Below, piece after piece: positions 1 to 11,775 of a stretch of DNA of 64,000 bases. Where the stretch lies: positions 10,841,019 to 10,905,018 of the forward strand of contig NC_135569.1 in assembly GCF_964340395.1 (NCBI RefSeq), in the 5' to 3' direction. The notes under the pieces are model-generated. The model was not told the DNA's origin. It saw only the letters and a list, made by a program, of their open reading frames with translations, and ran no database searches. Position 1 is the first letter of the stretch, and every line of letters starts with the position of its first letter. This DNA comes from Glandiceps talaboti (lineage: Eukaryota > Hemichordata > Enteropneusta > Spengelidae). Position numbers and translations under genes: made by a program.

Positions 1-1035
1 ATATGTAGCAGTTCATAGGGAAATGTACTATATGTAGCAGTTAACAGGGAAATGTACTATATGTAGCAGTTCATAGGGAAATGTACTATATGTAGCAGTT
101 GACAGGGAAATGTCCTATATGTAGCAGTTGATAGGGAAATGTACTATATGTAGCAGTTGACAGGGAAATGTACTATATGTAGCAGTTGATAGGGAAATGT
201 ACTATATGTAGCAGTTAACAGGGAAATGTACTATATGTAGCAGTTCATAGGGAAATGTACTATATGTAGCAGTTGATAGGGAAATGTACTATATGTAGCA
301 GTTAACAGGGAAATGTCCTATATGTAGCAGTTCATAGGGAAATGTACTATATGTAGCAGTTGACAGGGAAATGTCCTATATGTAGCAGTTGACAGGGAAA
401 TGTACTATATGTAGCAGTTGACAGGGAAATGTACTATATGTAGCAGTTCATAGGGAAATGTACTATATGTAGCAGTTCATAGGGAAATGTACTATATGTA
501 GCAGTTGATAGGGAAATGTACTATATGTAGCAGTTGACAGGGAAATGTACTATATGTAGCAGTTAACAGGGAAATGTCCTATATGTAGCAGTTCATAGGG
601 AAATGTCCTATATGTAGCAGTTGACAGGGAAATGTCCTATATGTAGCAGTTGACAGGGAAATGTACTATATGTAGCAGTTGACAGGGAAATGTCCTATAT
701 GTAGCAGTTCATAGGGAAATGTCCTATATGTAGCAGTTAACAGGGAAATGTCCTATATGTAGCAGTTGACAGGGAAATGTACTATATGTAGCAGTTCATA
801 GGGAAATGTACTATATGTAGCAGTTGACAGGGAAATGTCCTATATGTAGCAGTTGACAGGGAAATGTCCTATATGTAGCAGTTCATAGGGAAATGTACTA
901 TATGTAGCAGTTGACAGGTTAATGTCCTATATGTAGCAGTTGACAGGGAAATGTCCTATATGTAGCAGTTGACAGGGAAATGTCCTATATGTAGCAGTTG
1001 ACAGCAGAATCATACAAAATGTAGCAGTTGACGAA
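1..1035. repeat. 29-bp minisatellite array, about 35 copies, open at left edge
   Basis: The unit reads ATATGTAGCAGTT, a 3-base variable site, AGGGAAATGT, then ACT or CCT. The array is very homogeneous: nearly all variation is at the site after CAGTT (CAT, AAC, GAC or GAT, with the flanking T/C) and at A/C near the unit end. The final two units at about 1000-1035 are degenerate (GACAGCAGAATC, then GACGAAAAAC). The array begins before the window. It lies in intron 2 of the PDE9A-like gene. Confidence 0.97.
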
Positions 1036-2130
1036 AAACTAAAATGGCTGTAGCAGCATAATATCCATCAAGTAGTAATGAAGTACAACATGTACATTTT
1101 CTACATGCGGTGACTGTCAAACGAAACGTCTTACATAATTCATATACACAGAAGTTGATATTGGGAGAAACGACTACGCCAGATCAATGAAACCGTCAAA
1201 GTATACGCCTTGTCAAATCATGATAATCATTGTTATTTTATGTTGATAAAATAAAAAGAGTTTGACAGGTAATACATGTATTTTCCTGTAATAACATGAC
1301 GTCCCACTGTGATCTTTTCTCATTTCACATTGAAAGGTCACTTAAGGACCCCACTCCTGTTTCTCTATCAATTGCTCTGGAAAATGTAACTAGGTCAGTA
1401 TATGAGCTGAGAATCTTTGGGATGCGTCATCACCATCGCATTAGCTACTGTTGTATGATAATAGGTATATAATTGTCAATATCACTTGTTAGAGAGATTA
1501 ATTCACTCTATATCAGAATATCATTTTCGGCGGCATGAATTAATCATATTCTATCGACTTCTTTATTAATGACACATAGTAACTATAATGTCAAACAGAT
1601 GACGCATATTCAGCAACAGAATTATGCCGGAATAATCACAGTTAGCAAATTATAAGTTTGAATGACACAGCAAAGTACAAGTGCATGTCATTATGTGATG
1701 GATAACCAACTTGGAACCTTGTTATCAAGTTCATTTGCATTTGCACAGCTGGAAGCCTACTGCATGAATCTTAATTGGCATTGTGGGGGGTGGGGGGGAC
1801 GACAACAAATATACACATGTACATGTACACAATAATATGATACATATGATGTACTTTCCCATCAAGCTCACAATTAGTACCATGCCATAGGATGATACAC
1901 GTCACAAAGAAAGGAAACCTTGTGAATTCACTGTGTTTCATATTATCCTGCTAATTGCGCCTTCAATTTTCTAAGATTAGATACAATTTAAATTAAAACT
2001 ATTGTCGCAACATGTTGATTCAACAGTGATAAGCTAGTATTGAATGGATGTTTGTTTAATTAGTCTCAGTAGGGGAGGTATCTCTGACACTTCTTTATTT
2101 AGAGTTCCATGAACTCGCAGTGTTCGTTTG

Positions 2131-2455
2131 GGACTTCCAATGTTTACACTATGTTGATCACAGGGTGATTAGATTCGCACAACACAGGAGCTGCTATCGC
2201 CCACCTGTGTAATCTACCACATTGAAGACCAATAGATTTAGTTCGTGTCTATCAAACTGAAGGTTAAACTACCGGTGTGGTAACACCTTGTGTGATTACT
2301 ATTTTATTTTTTACATTACAGTCTCCATATGGGAGGAGTGACAAAGTTCCAGGGACTTCCAATGTTTACACAACCTTGATTAGAATCACACAACAGAGGA
2401 ACACACATCGAAGAACAATATATTTAGTTTGTCTCTATCTTAAGTAAACCGAAGG
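2131..2455 (+). repeat. Two diverged direct copies of a dispersed repeat (third copy at 50.2 kb)
   Basis: Both copies start with GGGACTTCCAATGTTTACAC (near 2130 and 2353). They continue with a GATTAGA..CACACAAC stretch and end near TTTAGTT..GTCTCTATC. A third copy at 50190-50345 keeps the order: GACTTCC, TGTTTACAC, GATTACAGGGTGATTA, GTGTAATCTACCACAT, GTTAGTTTGTGTCTATC. I see no obvious terminal inverted repeats, so the class is unknown. Confidence 0.75.
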
Positions 2456-2541
2456 CTTGATTACCAGAGTCATTGGGTGTTAAACAAGATGAACTACATG
2501 TACATTGGTTCCATTCACTTTCACTATCAGTATGGGGTTGG

Positions 2542-2797
2542 TATAAGCCTTTCCAAAATTTGCCATAGTGGCGCTCTACTTCCTGTCTGTGTGTACCTTG
2601 GGGGTATGCATGGTATAGGTTACTCGGTTAATCATAGAGCACTGCTGCTTTCCTCGATGTCTGAACAATGCAAGAAACGTCCCTGATTTAAAGAACTACA
2701 GAATACCACAGAACAAAGCTCTTAAGAAACGGTATTATGAGGTGATGATACCCCCAATTTGAGTGAGGGCGCTGTTTTCTCAATTTCCTGTTTGCAT
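2542..2797 (+). mobile_element. MITE family A, copy 1
   Basis: This is an interspersed element of about 260-270 bp. Internal landmarks are GCCATAGTGGCGCTCTACTT, CCTTGGGGGTATGCATGGTA and TATTATGAGGTGATGATACC, followed by GAGGGCGCTGT near the far end. The same landmarks occur in reverse at 15606-15870 and 55272-55543, and as partial copies at 28591-28703 and 29600-29690. One end (ATAAGCCTTTCCAAAATTTG) matches the consensus terminal repeat; the other end is eroded. The 69-codon reading frame here is not conserved between copies and is not a gene. Confidence 0.85.
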
Positions 2798-3147
2798 TAT
2801 GTAAGTGTATGGTCGACTGTTTGATTAACAACACTGCTTGCGTAACCATACACTAGTAGTCAGCAATACATTTCACAAAAGTTACATTTACCAGAAGTAA
2901 TCAAGCAAGGATGTACGAATTTTCATTTCAGTTTAGGATGTTACATACGGTTATTGAAAATGCAGGAGGGTAGCGATATTTTAGAATGACATTTACAACA
3001 TACTTTTGTGGAGACACACACGTGGTCAAATCAAAAAGTTCATTCTTTATAAAGACAAAGAGATTGTAGTACACATATTATTTCCTGCAGGGTTTTTCCA
3101 CAAACCTTTGCGGGAAATATCAATGGTTGATGAGAATGTAAACTTAC

Positions 3148-3297
3148 CACTACAGTGTGCTGCAACAACTTCCAGTTTATATCGGCTATCAGGTGTATTT
3201 TCTTCTAATTTAGATGATATGTTTATAATATTGTCTTTAGTGTTGTACAGTTTTAGGATATCATTTGGACCCGCTTCTGCTGCAGCTCTGAAGCAAT
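3148..3297 (-). CDS. PDE9A: PDE9A-like phosphodiesterase, exon 2 (N-terminal domain)
   Basis: This is a 150-nt coding exon on the minus strand. The acceptor is a pyrimidine-rich TTCTGTTTTTGTTGGTAG and the donor is G|GTAAGTTTAC. Phase is 1 at both ends, so it joins exon 1 (53884-53971) in frame: the split codon G+AT gives Asp. It encodes about 50 residues: DCFRAAAEAGPNDILKLYN, then a TKDNIINIS stretch, then SRYKLEVVAAHCSG. From memory, the human PDE9A N-terminus has matching features at matching spacing: F..A, a threonine/aspartate turn followed by a V-x-I strand, then an asparagine-rich turn and PYKV..VA. This part precedes the regulatory linker and HD-type catalytic domain of PDE9A, which hydrolyses cGMP with high affinity. 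The catalytic exons are not in the window, so the assignment rests on about 79 residues. An unrelated ubiquitin-like N-terminal domain is the main alternative. Confidence 0.62.
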
Positions 3298-4273
3298 CTA
3301 CCAACAAAAACAGAAAAATAAAATATTAAGCTTTATCAAGCTAAAAAGTCAATATCATACAATGGGCCAACCGAAGCAGCTCAGTGAAGTCTGAGCGAAG
3401 CATCCTGCCCAGAAACACTTTCCTGTTTACTGTGTATGTTCAAATAAACCAATTAGTCAATAACAAAAATGTACAATTGCAAAATGTGGGTTATTTCTCA
3501 TGTTGCCACAATCCTGAGTGAGTGATCCAAGAACAAGGAACCCTGTATTAAACATAATTTTGTGATCATTTGAGAGATATGATATACATCAATAAACTCA
3601 CGGGGTAAGCTCATCTGTCATTAGGAATTGAAGAAAAGATACAATATCTACCGACTGATGCACTTGATCAGTTATTACTACAATACGTGTATGCTGACTA
3701 AAATTCATTTAATCAACAATTATACTTTATCTGTGTATGTTTTTCTGTTTCTTTCTTGATGCTTTGGATATAAGGTTACACAAAACATGAAATTTGAACT
3801 GTGAGAGCAGACGGAGACTTTGCACAAGTAGCGCGCAAATAAGCCTTGGCAGGAACATTACTGAGCTAGAAGTATATTGTCATGTATAAAGGAGTGTTTG
3901 TTGGCAGGTGGGTCTCAGTAATGGTCATCATTTTAATTAACTCTTCTTGGGCATGGACATGTCAAAATTTTGTAGTCCATTCCAAAGTAACTCAAACAGC
4001 CACCAAAGACATACGTACATGTATGTATACAGGGCAAACTAAAAAACCCCTACTGACTACAGAATTTAATCTTGTGCAAATTTAGCTCATACTTCTTTAC
4101 ACACCTATGTTTAACTACACAACTGTATCCATTACAGACTTCCCTTTTCACAGCTTCATGTCAAATTTTTCAATAAACATTCATTAGTACGAAACAAAGA
4201 AAGTTAATAAGTTTATAAAATTAGTTTGTGCTCTGCTCAAAGCTGCACCACAAATATTGACAGGCAATTCAAT

Positions 4274-4420
4274 ATTATCCCCTTTATCTTTCCTCATTCA
4301 GCCACGGGGAAACACAAGTGACCTGAGGGGCCTTGTCATGATGAGTCGAAAACACAAAGTGACAAAACCATCCATCACTTGTGTTTTCCAGTTGAAGGAA
4401 GACAAACTTTGGGGAATAAT
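4274..4420. mobile_element. Foldback element, about 64-bp arms
   Basis: The left arm includes ATTCAGCCACGGGGAAACAC, AAGTGACC and CCTTGTCA. The right arm, read in reverse complement, includes TTCAACTGGAAAACACAAGT, GATGG and TTTTGTCA. The two arms pair imperfectly across a loop of about 20 bp (TGATGAGTCGAAAACACAAAG region). A second member is at 23092-23227, and a fragment with GTGACC..GGAGTCACAAGG is near 41765-41870. Confidence 0.7.
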
Positions 4421-4504
4421 GTAACAATACGGTTATACATGAGATAGTTGGGCCTCAGTTCACAAACTTGGTCCACAAAACCCAGAACCGAGCTGCAAAG
4501 ATTA

Positions 4505-4985
4505 GTATTGGAGTAGTGTACAACGAGTAACACTGAAGTAAAGCACTTTCTCTATGTGCTACACTCATTTATAGCATTCATATTACAATGAGTAACTGAG
4601 TCTGAAGTAAGTCATTTTCTCTATGTGTTACACTCATTTATAGCATTCATATTACAACAAGTAACACTGAAGTTAAGCATTTTCTCTATGTGCTATGTTT
4701 ATAGCATTCATATCAAGTGTCTAAGAGTATACTGTTTCAATTGGTTTATATACATGTGGCCTTTCTAATGTGGTCAATTAGTAAATGAAACGGTATACTT
4801 TTACACTTGATATGGATGCTATAAACAATTGTGGTATATACAGAAAATACTTTACTTTGGTGTTATGGGTTGTATTTGAAAACAGTGAGAGTTATTTGTT
4901 GTGTATTTTCCCACAGGATTGCTGTGCTGGTATTTTTCTTAAAGTTCCTGGATTTGATTTTACTTGTGGTATGAGATATATATCC
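4505..4985 (+). repeat. Composite foldback/tandem repeat (second copy at 41.9 kb)
   Basis: It starts with three units of about 65 bp containing AACACTGAAGTAAAGCACTT, TCTCTATGTG and TATAGCATTCATAT. These are followed by an inverted pair: TAGCATTCATATCAAGTGT with GTATACTGTTTC, against GAAACGGTATAC with ACACTTGATATGGATGCTA. The same order recurs at 41885-42325. A 67-codon reading frame across the second half is part of the repeat, not a gene. Confidence 0.8.
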
Positions 4986-5151
4986 TGATGTATAACTGTA
5001 GCCGGTATCAGGCCATCAACAACTTTAAACAGGAATATGAGTCAATTTGTTTATTTTTCCAAGTTACTACTAGTCTCTTAAAATGGGCTTTCAAAGTCAC
5101 ACGATTTTGTATTCATTCACTGAGGTAATCATTTCACATACAGTACACTGC

Positions 5152-5195
5152 TTTATGAATGGGGACCTTGTAGGATAGAGTTTGACCAATCAACT
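5152..5195 (+). mobile_element. Short SINE-body fragment
   Basis: TATGAATGGGGACCTTGTAG followed by GATAGAGTTTGACC resembles the body of the tRNA-headed SINE at 16791-17155 (TATAAATGGGGACTTGGTAG, GATAGAGGTTGCAA). Only about 40 bp are recognisable. Confidence 0.4.
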
Positions 5196-6679
5196 CATCC
5201 AAATGGGAGGTTTCCATGGGGAGGGGGAGGCGGAGGGGAAGGGAGGAGAGGGGACTTAATGCTGATAATGATATGTCGTTAGTGGGAAATGTTCCCGTCC
5301 ATCCGATCAGGAACTAGGGGTTAAACAACATACTTCCTGCATCCCTTCAACTTTCACAGTTCAGTTTTTCAATTCTTATGTGTTCCATTTCATAATCCCA
5401 TAGTAATTATCCACACTAACACTAATATACAGTATTACAATAAATGAGATATCCCAGGCAATTTTAACTCATGTTTTTTTCATTTCCCAATCAACATCTA
5501 TTTGTACATATCTGTCAATATTCTCATTACTTCCTCTAAAACTCAAACGATAATACAAAGAGCCAATCACGTTATTGGTTGATTGCCAGGAAACCTCATT
5601 TGTAACAATAGTTCTACATTTGTATAGCGACTTGCCAACAGATAGACTATTATGAGATCCAACTAATTTCCGAACTCGTTTCCTGGGCAGTCTTCATTTT
5701 CTAAAGTATTGTGTCGACCAAGGTCTCTAAGTATTAGATGCGACACATTAACAGATATGAGAATATATAGCCTTGCTGAACCAATTTGCAACACAGGCTT
5801 GGATCTGATTGAATTAGATTTCTATCTCTGTCAGCATGTGGTCAATCCAATTTGTGATCTAAGTTCAGCTGTGGACAGCAAATATCGTAAACCTGGAAAT
5901 TTCAAAGGCTTTTTTTTTTGCTTATTTCATGGGGCTATGAAAAACATAAAAATAAGTAGTGACTAAAATGCCTTCTTGTACGTAAACACGACGCAGCAGT
6001 CTGGTAATTAGTGAAAATTATTTTTTGAGAATTAGCTGAAGACTATAAAATTGCAAACTCTTCTAGCAGCGAAAATATATAGGTTTATAGAAGCCTTGGG
6101 AAATGTAGCCATCACGACATACTGACTAAAATGTGATAATCCTGTATCATAATACACTTATACAGTATACATAAACAGAAAAGTTGCCGTGAATTTTTTA
6201 TGCGTAGAAGAAAGTGAGAAAAGAAATATCACGACGCGATTGTGTGTGATGAATGTATAATGCTGTAATACGAAACGAAATAATTCCAAATGTTATATAT
6301 ACATTTGCACAGCTGTCAGCTATTTAGCAGTAAGCATTATGATGGCGTCTTGATTACATGGAAGAGTAAAATAATCATTTATCAGATCCTCAGGGATTTC
6401 AATATCCATATTTTCTACATTTGTTCAGCCAAAGGCAATAAACGGTAATTCAGTCTTAGGTCATTCATTTTAAAATAATCTTCGCTCAAAATTTGCACTT
6501 TGAAATTCTTCTAGGCATTACTGGGTAGTTTGAGAATTAAATAAATATGCATGGATTACTGACTGCAACACATTACGCCAGAATATGAAGGTGAAAAAAA
6601 AGTTAAACATACACAAAGAACTATAAGCGACAGTATACATCATGTATAGTGACAATTCCAATATGGCCGCTACACTCAT

Positions 6680-7076
6680 TGCAGAGTTACTTAAAAATGT
6701 AACAGAAGTCATTGAAAGGACTCCTGGAGTGTCCTGTATTACAGTAAAACTGTGGAATCATCTTCCATCTGTCCTTCGGTTGATAGATAAATTCGAATTA
6801 TCCAAGGCAAATCTTAAAAAGTTCATATTTCATGAATATCTAATTGTTGAAGTGATTGTATCTTAACAGGTTTCTGGTGCGTCCTGTACTCTTTCTTTTG
6901 TTGTTTTTAATCAAACTGTTGCGATTTTATGACGTGATGAGCATGGCAGTTTTTTATGGGTTTTTTTCTCTGAATCCTGTTTTTAAATTTTGCGATTTGT
7001 AATGTATAGACCGTTGAGACAATTGTTGTGTAATGGTCTTCTTAAAAAAATAAATTATTATCATTATTATTATTGA
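6680..7076 (+). mobile_element. Decayed LINE 3' end with (ATT)n tail
   Basis: A reading frame ending near 6866 contains VKLWNHLPSVLR and then NLKKFIF. This matches the pattern of the C-terminus of CR1/L2-type reverse transcriptases (..kLWNsLP..iR....FK..LK..lF). A 3' untranslated stretch follows and ends in ATAAATTATTATCATTATTA near 7050-7076. The frame is short and lacks upstream RT motifs, so this is a 5'-truncated, decayed copy. Confidence 0.6.
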
Positions 7077-7364
7077 GTAGGAGCAGAGAGCAGAGTGCAT
7101 CAATATATGATGGCATCACCAAATGTAGAATTTGGGATTTTTTGAACATTAAACATTACTACCCCTGGCTATACTTTGAAATATTGAAAACAAAAACTCA
7201 ACTTCTGAGTAGTACATTGTAATTGTGTTTCTGAAGGTTTCATTCTCGTAAGTATAATTCAGATAATACAGGAGTTTACAATGTAGATACACGTTAGAAT
7301 GCGTACGCCTGTGGGAGCATTATCGCGCAAGCATACACATAATTACACGAACAAAGTTGCAATT

Positions 7365-7750
7365 TAGTTACGTGTTCAGAACGCAAACATGAAAGACAAT
7401 GAAATGTGCACACACGCTCGCATTGACATCTTCTGTCCAGAAGGCAACAAACATGACTTTGTTTTCTAAACCTGTCAGTATTTTTTGCAATTTTCCCCAC
7501 AAGTATACCCAAACGAAAAACAGAACAATTTGTTCACAGTTATGCTTCCAAACTTTTATTTCAAAAATATGACATTTAATAGAAGAAAAATGATGGAAAC
7601 CTAACACATTTTCAGTTTCGTGTACATTTGTAGACATACATTTTGAAGTAGCATCGTCTGATACAGAACACCTGGGTTGCTTCGTATCACGCGACTATGA
7701 CGAACACACATAAATATACGCACCTAACCCTCTCTAATAAGGTAAAATTA
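7365..7750 (+). repeat. About 390-bp dispersed duplicate (partner at 40.6-41.0 kb)
   Basis: Colinear matches to 40605-41000 include CGTGTTCAGAAC, GTGAAAGACAATG-like TGAAAGACAATGAAATGTGC, GGCATCTTCT-like ACATCTTCTGTCCAGAAGGC, TAGCATCGTCTGATACAGAA, GGTTGC, CACACATAAATA and the final AACCCTCTCTA. Both copies have the same orientation and are 33 kb apart in the intron. No TIRs are obvious. This is either an old transposon family or an intronic duplication. Confidence 0.75.
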
Positions 7751-8146
7751 TGTTCATTTATTGATAAGGTTTCAGATTCTCATTGTACCATTTGCTATTC
7801 AAATAGTGCCAATGGCGTTGTAGCACACCTGAAGTCATTTATATTTAAACAATAACTATCATCTAAGTTGTACCCTTTTGACGACAACTCACATTTTCAC
7901 ATCTAAATTATACATGATAAAATTAATCAGATCATCTTCTATTGATGAATTTATCATCTAGGCACCCCTGGGAACATTACTACCAACTATCAAACCTATT
8001 TGCCAGAATTCTTTGAGCAAGATTTTTGACCGAAAGTAATTTTGCACCTGAATTTGCATGTCAAGGAGCATATCCTCTTGTATTGAATAATTTACCATTT
8101 ACACATCCCTAGAAACATCACTCATATCCGTGCACACACAAACACA

Positions 8147-8439
<293 letters not shown>

Positions 8440-8601
8440 TTCACCATGCCTATAGCAATGCTGAAACTTTTAATAGTACATGTAACTCTGCCAAACAACC
8501 AGTATTCAAACCAATCCTAATCTGAAGTGAACCTTTAAACCGACAGCATACAGATAATTAAAAAATAACATTGCGTGCACATTGCTAATCATTAAATATA
8601 T

Positions 8602-9051
8602 TTGATCGTTGTTATTTTAACATTTTCCTTCATCTCTGTGTTTTTTGTATGTCTAATTTCATCCAGCTATTTGCTTGTAATCAAAGTATTGAAAGTGACC
8701 ACACAAAGGCTATTGGTTGGTAATTATTACGTGAAAAATATTGCCACTGACAGGACAAATAGAAAAACTACCGTTTCAATACTCAGCTTTCCTTTAAATA
8801 AATACACACATGATAATAAACAGATGAATGTAAGGCCAAGAAGAAAAATTGTTACTGGTCAGAACAGTTTGTCTAAAGTGGTGCGACGATGCTTCTTCTT
8901 TTTTTTGAATTCTCAACAAACCTGTCACTCAATCTACTATTTATGGCAGTTACTGTTTGTTTTATTTAGTACTTTAGAGCAAGTGTGTATGTGGGGGCAG
9001 ATATCACTTGCTTGTTCATGGTTGGCTCTGCAGTTGTCTTCACTGAAGTAG
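8602..9051 (+). other. Unassigned 149-codon open frame, weak candidate
   Basis: This is one of the longest reading frames not made of simple repeats. Residues 1-28 are strongly hydrophobic (MIVVILTFSFISVFFVCLIS..) and could be one membrane helix. A basic stretch follows around residues 75-95 (NVRPRRKIVTGQNSLSKVVRR). The last third runs into a dispersed repeat that begins near 8921, so the frame as a whole is not a conserved protein. It has no recognisable domain and no clear splice context. It may be chance in AT-rich DNA or a decayed exon of a membrane protein. Confidence 0.12.
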
Positions 9052-9182
9052 GGAGGGTTATTTTTGTGTTTCCCCATGGGTCTGCAGACTGCATGGGCTG
9101 GACAAACATGGAAAAAAAGACCAACACAGGGGGGTATTTAAGTGATGCACATGCTGACCAGAAACAATCCTTTTTTGGGGGA
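8921..9182 (+). repeat. Dispersed repeat family, copy 1 (inverted copy at 27.6-27.8 kb)
   Basis: Landmarks shared with 27558-27825 in reverse orientation are CCTGTCACTCAATCTACTAT, TTAGTACTTTAGAGCAAGTG, GTTGTCTTCACTGAAGTAGG, GTGTTTCCCCATGGGTCTGC and the CAGAA..TTTTTTGGGGG end. Both copies carry a similar open frame (AVVFTEVGRVIFVFPHGSAD), which reflects high identity rather than proven coding. Confidence 0.85.
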
Positions 9183-9851
9183 GGGAGGGGGGCTAACGTG
9201 GCCCATTTCAAATGAAGTCAATAAATGTTACAAAATAATAATTTTTTGTCCGTAAGTTAAGCGTTTTTCACAGAAATGTATTTTAAGTAGACTGTACATG
9301 TAATATGCAAATGAGTATGATATAGATCATTGAATGTATTGATAATTTACTTATAATATACTTAAGAAAGCGTAGCAAATTAATTCATTATAGAGTGAAG
9401 ACTGAGTCTAGGAGTACGTAGGAGTGATCTCTCTCTCTCATTCATGAACAATAATTCATCTCACTTCTATCATAAAATATCACTGGTTGGCATAGCAACT
9501 GCCTCTGTATTTACGTCAATGAGACGAATGGAACTGAATAGGGAAGATAATCAATATTTGACTGGAGAGATAGCCTTAATTTGATGATATAGAAAAAGAA
9601 GAAATGTACATGTTTGCTATTGTGATGAGGCATCCATCCTGACATGTACGTCTATTAGACAAATAGCGAAAGTTGTCATTTGCCTAGAGGAGATTATCAT
9701 TAAAGTCTGGAGTTACATGTACACAGAGTTTCAAAATAAATTGTCTTCAGTAAATACATGTACTAACAGTGTTTCACATTTTATATGTATTTTCACAAAT
9801 AATGATACCCTTGCACTGATATAACACAACCCCCTGTGGCGTATACAGTAC

Positions 9852-10339
9852 TCAGGATTTTTTCATAAGTGCTTGCAGTGGTCTATGGAGTCGTACTTCC
9901 ATGAGAATTATAGCAAGTGAAAATGCGACAGAAAACACAACAAACATAAGTGCAAATACTCCTGGGTACTCTCTGCAGTCGTTCTGGGTATTTGTACGAG
10001 TACTTACGGTGTTCACAAGTGTAAAATGAATGAAAACAGCCAAAAACACAATCAATGTAAGAATATGTGTGAGTATACCCATACTGGTGTATGCAACACA
10101 TCAGGGGTTCTTGCACTTATGCAAGTTATCAACTGGTATATATGTTATAACCATCAATACAGTAGTCAGTCCACTGTTAACATTCATGCATGGAGGGATG
10201 CCAAAAGTAGAACCAAAGTCTGCAGCTAATACACTGGCTACAGTGTATCCTGGGTGTGGTAAAGTGCAGCATGCTACATTTGAATTGAATCGATGCATGT
10301 CATCTTTGCACGCTATACATTCTCAACAATGTATGCAGA
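9852..10339 (-). pseudogene. Candidate decayed membrane-protein exon, two in-frame TGA stops
   Basis: On the minus strand a single frame stays open for about 160 codons except for two TGA codons, and ends in a TGA at 9852-9854. From the 5' side it reads VTVCIHC, stop, ECIACKDDMHRFNSNVACC, then PHPGYTVASVLAADFGSTFG, then a hydrophobic run around LTTVLMVITYIPV, KCKNP, stop, CVAYTS. Two clear hydrophobic segments follow (ILTLIVFLAVFIHFTLV and GVFALMFVVFSVAFSLAIIL), then a basic tail (HRPLQALMKKS). A splice-acceptor-like tract (CTTTCTTTTAATATGTGACAG) precedes position 10339. Even base use and three potential membrane helices argue for former coding. I do not recognise the family. It could be a decayed nested gene or retrocopy, or a chance frame. 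Confidence 0.33.
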
Positions 10340-11265
10340 CTGTCACATATTAAAAGAAAGTTGCCAGACATATCATAATTGATAGAGATTTAGCGACATA
10401 AAAGAGAAATATAAAATCTAGATAAGCAAGACTGACGACATTTTGTACTTTTAGAGACAGCTACATTTGTATGGTTTGGGTGGATGATTTAATAATAAAC
10501 AAAGATGGCCATCATATCTAGATAAAATTTGAAGAGGGTTCGGAAGTCAGAGCTGTAGTTCTCTTCCAAAATATTCACTAAAAATATTGAAAATTACTAT
10601 AGTTCCTTTCTTTCTTTGTGTCTAAAGTTCTAACATTTTTTAGAAATCAGAGTTCCAAAAACATAAGATTTGCAATAACGAGGGTTCTATGAACTTTTGA
10701 AGTACCAAAGGTTCTAAAAACTTGTGTAGGACTTTACCTCCCACAGTTAAACCTTTGCAAAACCTACGTATATATCTTTGATTGTTTTCATCTTTTGAAA
10801 TACAAATGATCTAGTTCGGTTACCATGGCAACCTTGATTGTATGTTTTTAGAACATTTACTCAGTTCCACTCTGATACAGTTTCTGTAGGTAGGTAAATA
10901 TGGCTTATAGGTTGATATAATGAAGCTGACATTTTAGTCTGATTGATGAGGCCAGTGGACGATTAATGAATGTCGTAAAGTCAATCTTGTAGTATTTGTA
11001 ACTCTCTGTCGGTACTCTGGAGTCTACTGTACACTCCGAAATGACTGTAGATTACATACACGCCAATAACACTAATACTAGATTTTGAAATGCTAGTCAC
11101 ATTAACTTTCTCTTTAGAATGTTTGTTATGTTCAAATGCAAAAGTCAGAATTACAGCTTTCTTGTGTTTCACTGATTTTGGTGAATATATACATTGTATT
11201 TGAATAATAACTTTGACACATTCAGGGAATGGCGGTAGTGGCGGTAATGATGACAACAAAAACAA

Positions 11266-11305
11266 TGATGTTGATGATGATGATGATGATGATGATATTA
11301 TGATA

Positions 11306-11337
<32 letters not shown>

Positions 11338-11775
11338 ATGATGATGATGATGATGATGATGTTGATGATGATGATGATGATGATGATGATATGATGATGA
11401 TGATGATGATGATAATGATAATGATGATGTTGATGATGATGACGATGATGTTGTTGATGATGATGATGATGATAAGATATGATGATGATTATGATATGAT
11501 TATGATTATGATGATGATGATGTTGATGATGATGATGATAATGATGATAATGATGATGTTGACCACAACAATGACGACGACAACGATGACGCCGCCGATG
11601 ATGACGACAAGACAATGACGACAACGACGAAGATGTTGAAGATGATGAAATTGAGGTAATGAAGATGATAATGGAACAATGGCAACAATGACAATGACAA
11701 CGACGATGATGACAGTGATGAAGAAGAGGAGGAGGGAGAGGAAGAGGAGGTGGAGTTGGAGGTGGATGACGATGA
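11266..11775. repeat. Long imperfect (GAT)n trinucleotide tract
   Basis: About 500 bp is dominated by GAT/ATG triplets with interspersed GTT, GAC and ATAT. It shades into GAC- and AAG/GAG-rich sequence at about 11560-11770. All frames stay open for long distances (poly-His/Ile/Ser on the minus strand, poly-Met on the plus strand), so they carry no coding information. Confidence 0.95.

Larger units (their letters stand above)
1036..3147 (-). other. Visible part of intron 2 of the PDE9A-like gene, outside the satellite
   Basis: This lies downstream of the exon 2 splice donor on the minus strand. Beyond the 29-bp array it holds a pair of related repeats (2131-2455) and one TIR-type interspersed element (2542-2797). 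From about 1036 to 2130 I see only AT-rich unique-looking sequence with a G run near 1785-1797 and no convincing exon. Confidence 0.6.

Noticed and set aside
1-1035. CRISPR array, because of regular short repeats
   Set aside because: Units are contiguous with no unique spacers, the host is a metazoan and there are no cas genes. It is a minisatellite. The other arrays were rejected for the same reason.
2570-2600. CTCF-like motif in MITE family A (ATAGTGGCGCTCTAC)
   Set aside because: The spacing and core do not match the CTCF consensus well (two mismatches in the AG-R-K-GGC core).
2477-2686. 69-codon frame with GALLPVCVYLGGMHGIGY
   Set aside because: It is shared with other copies of MITE family A in fragmentary form and broken in several, so it is a transposon shadow, not a gene.
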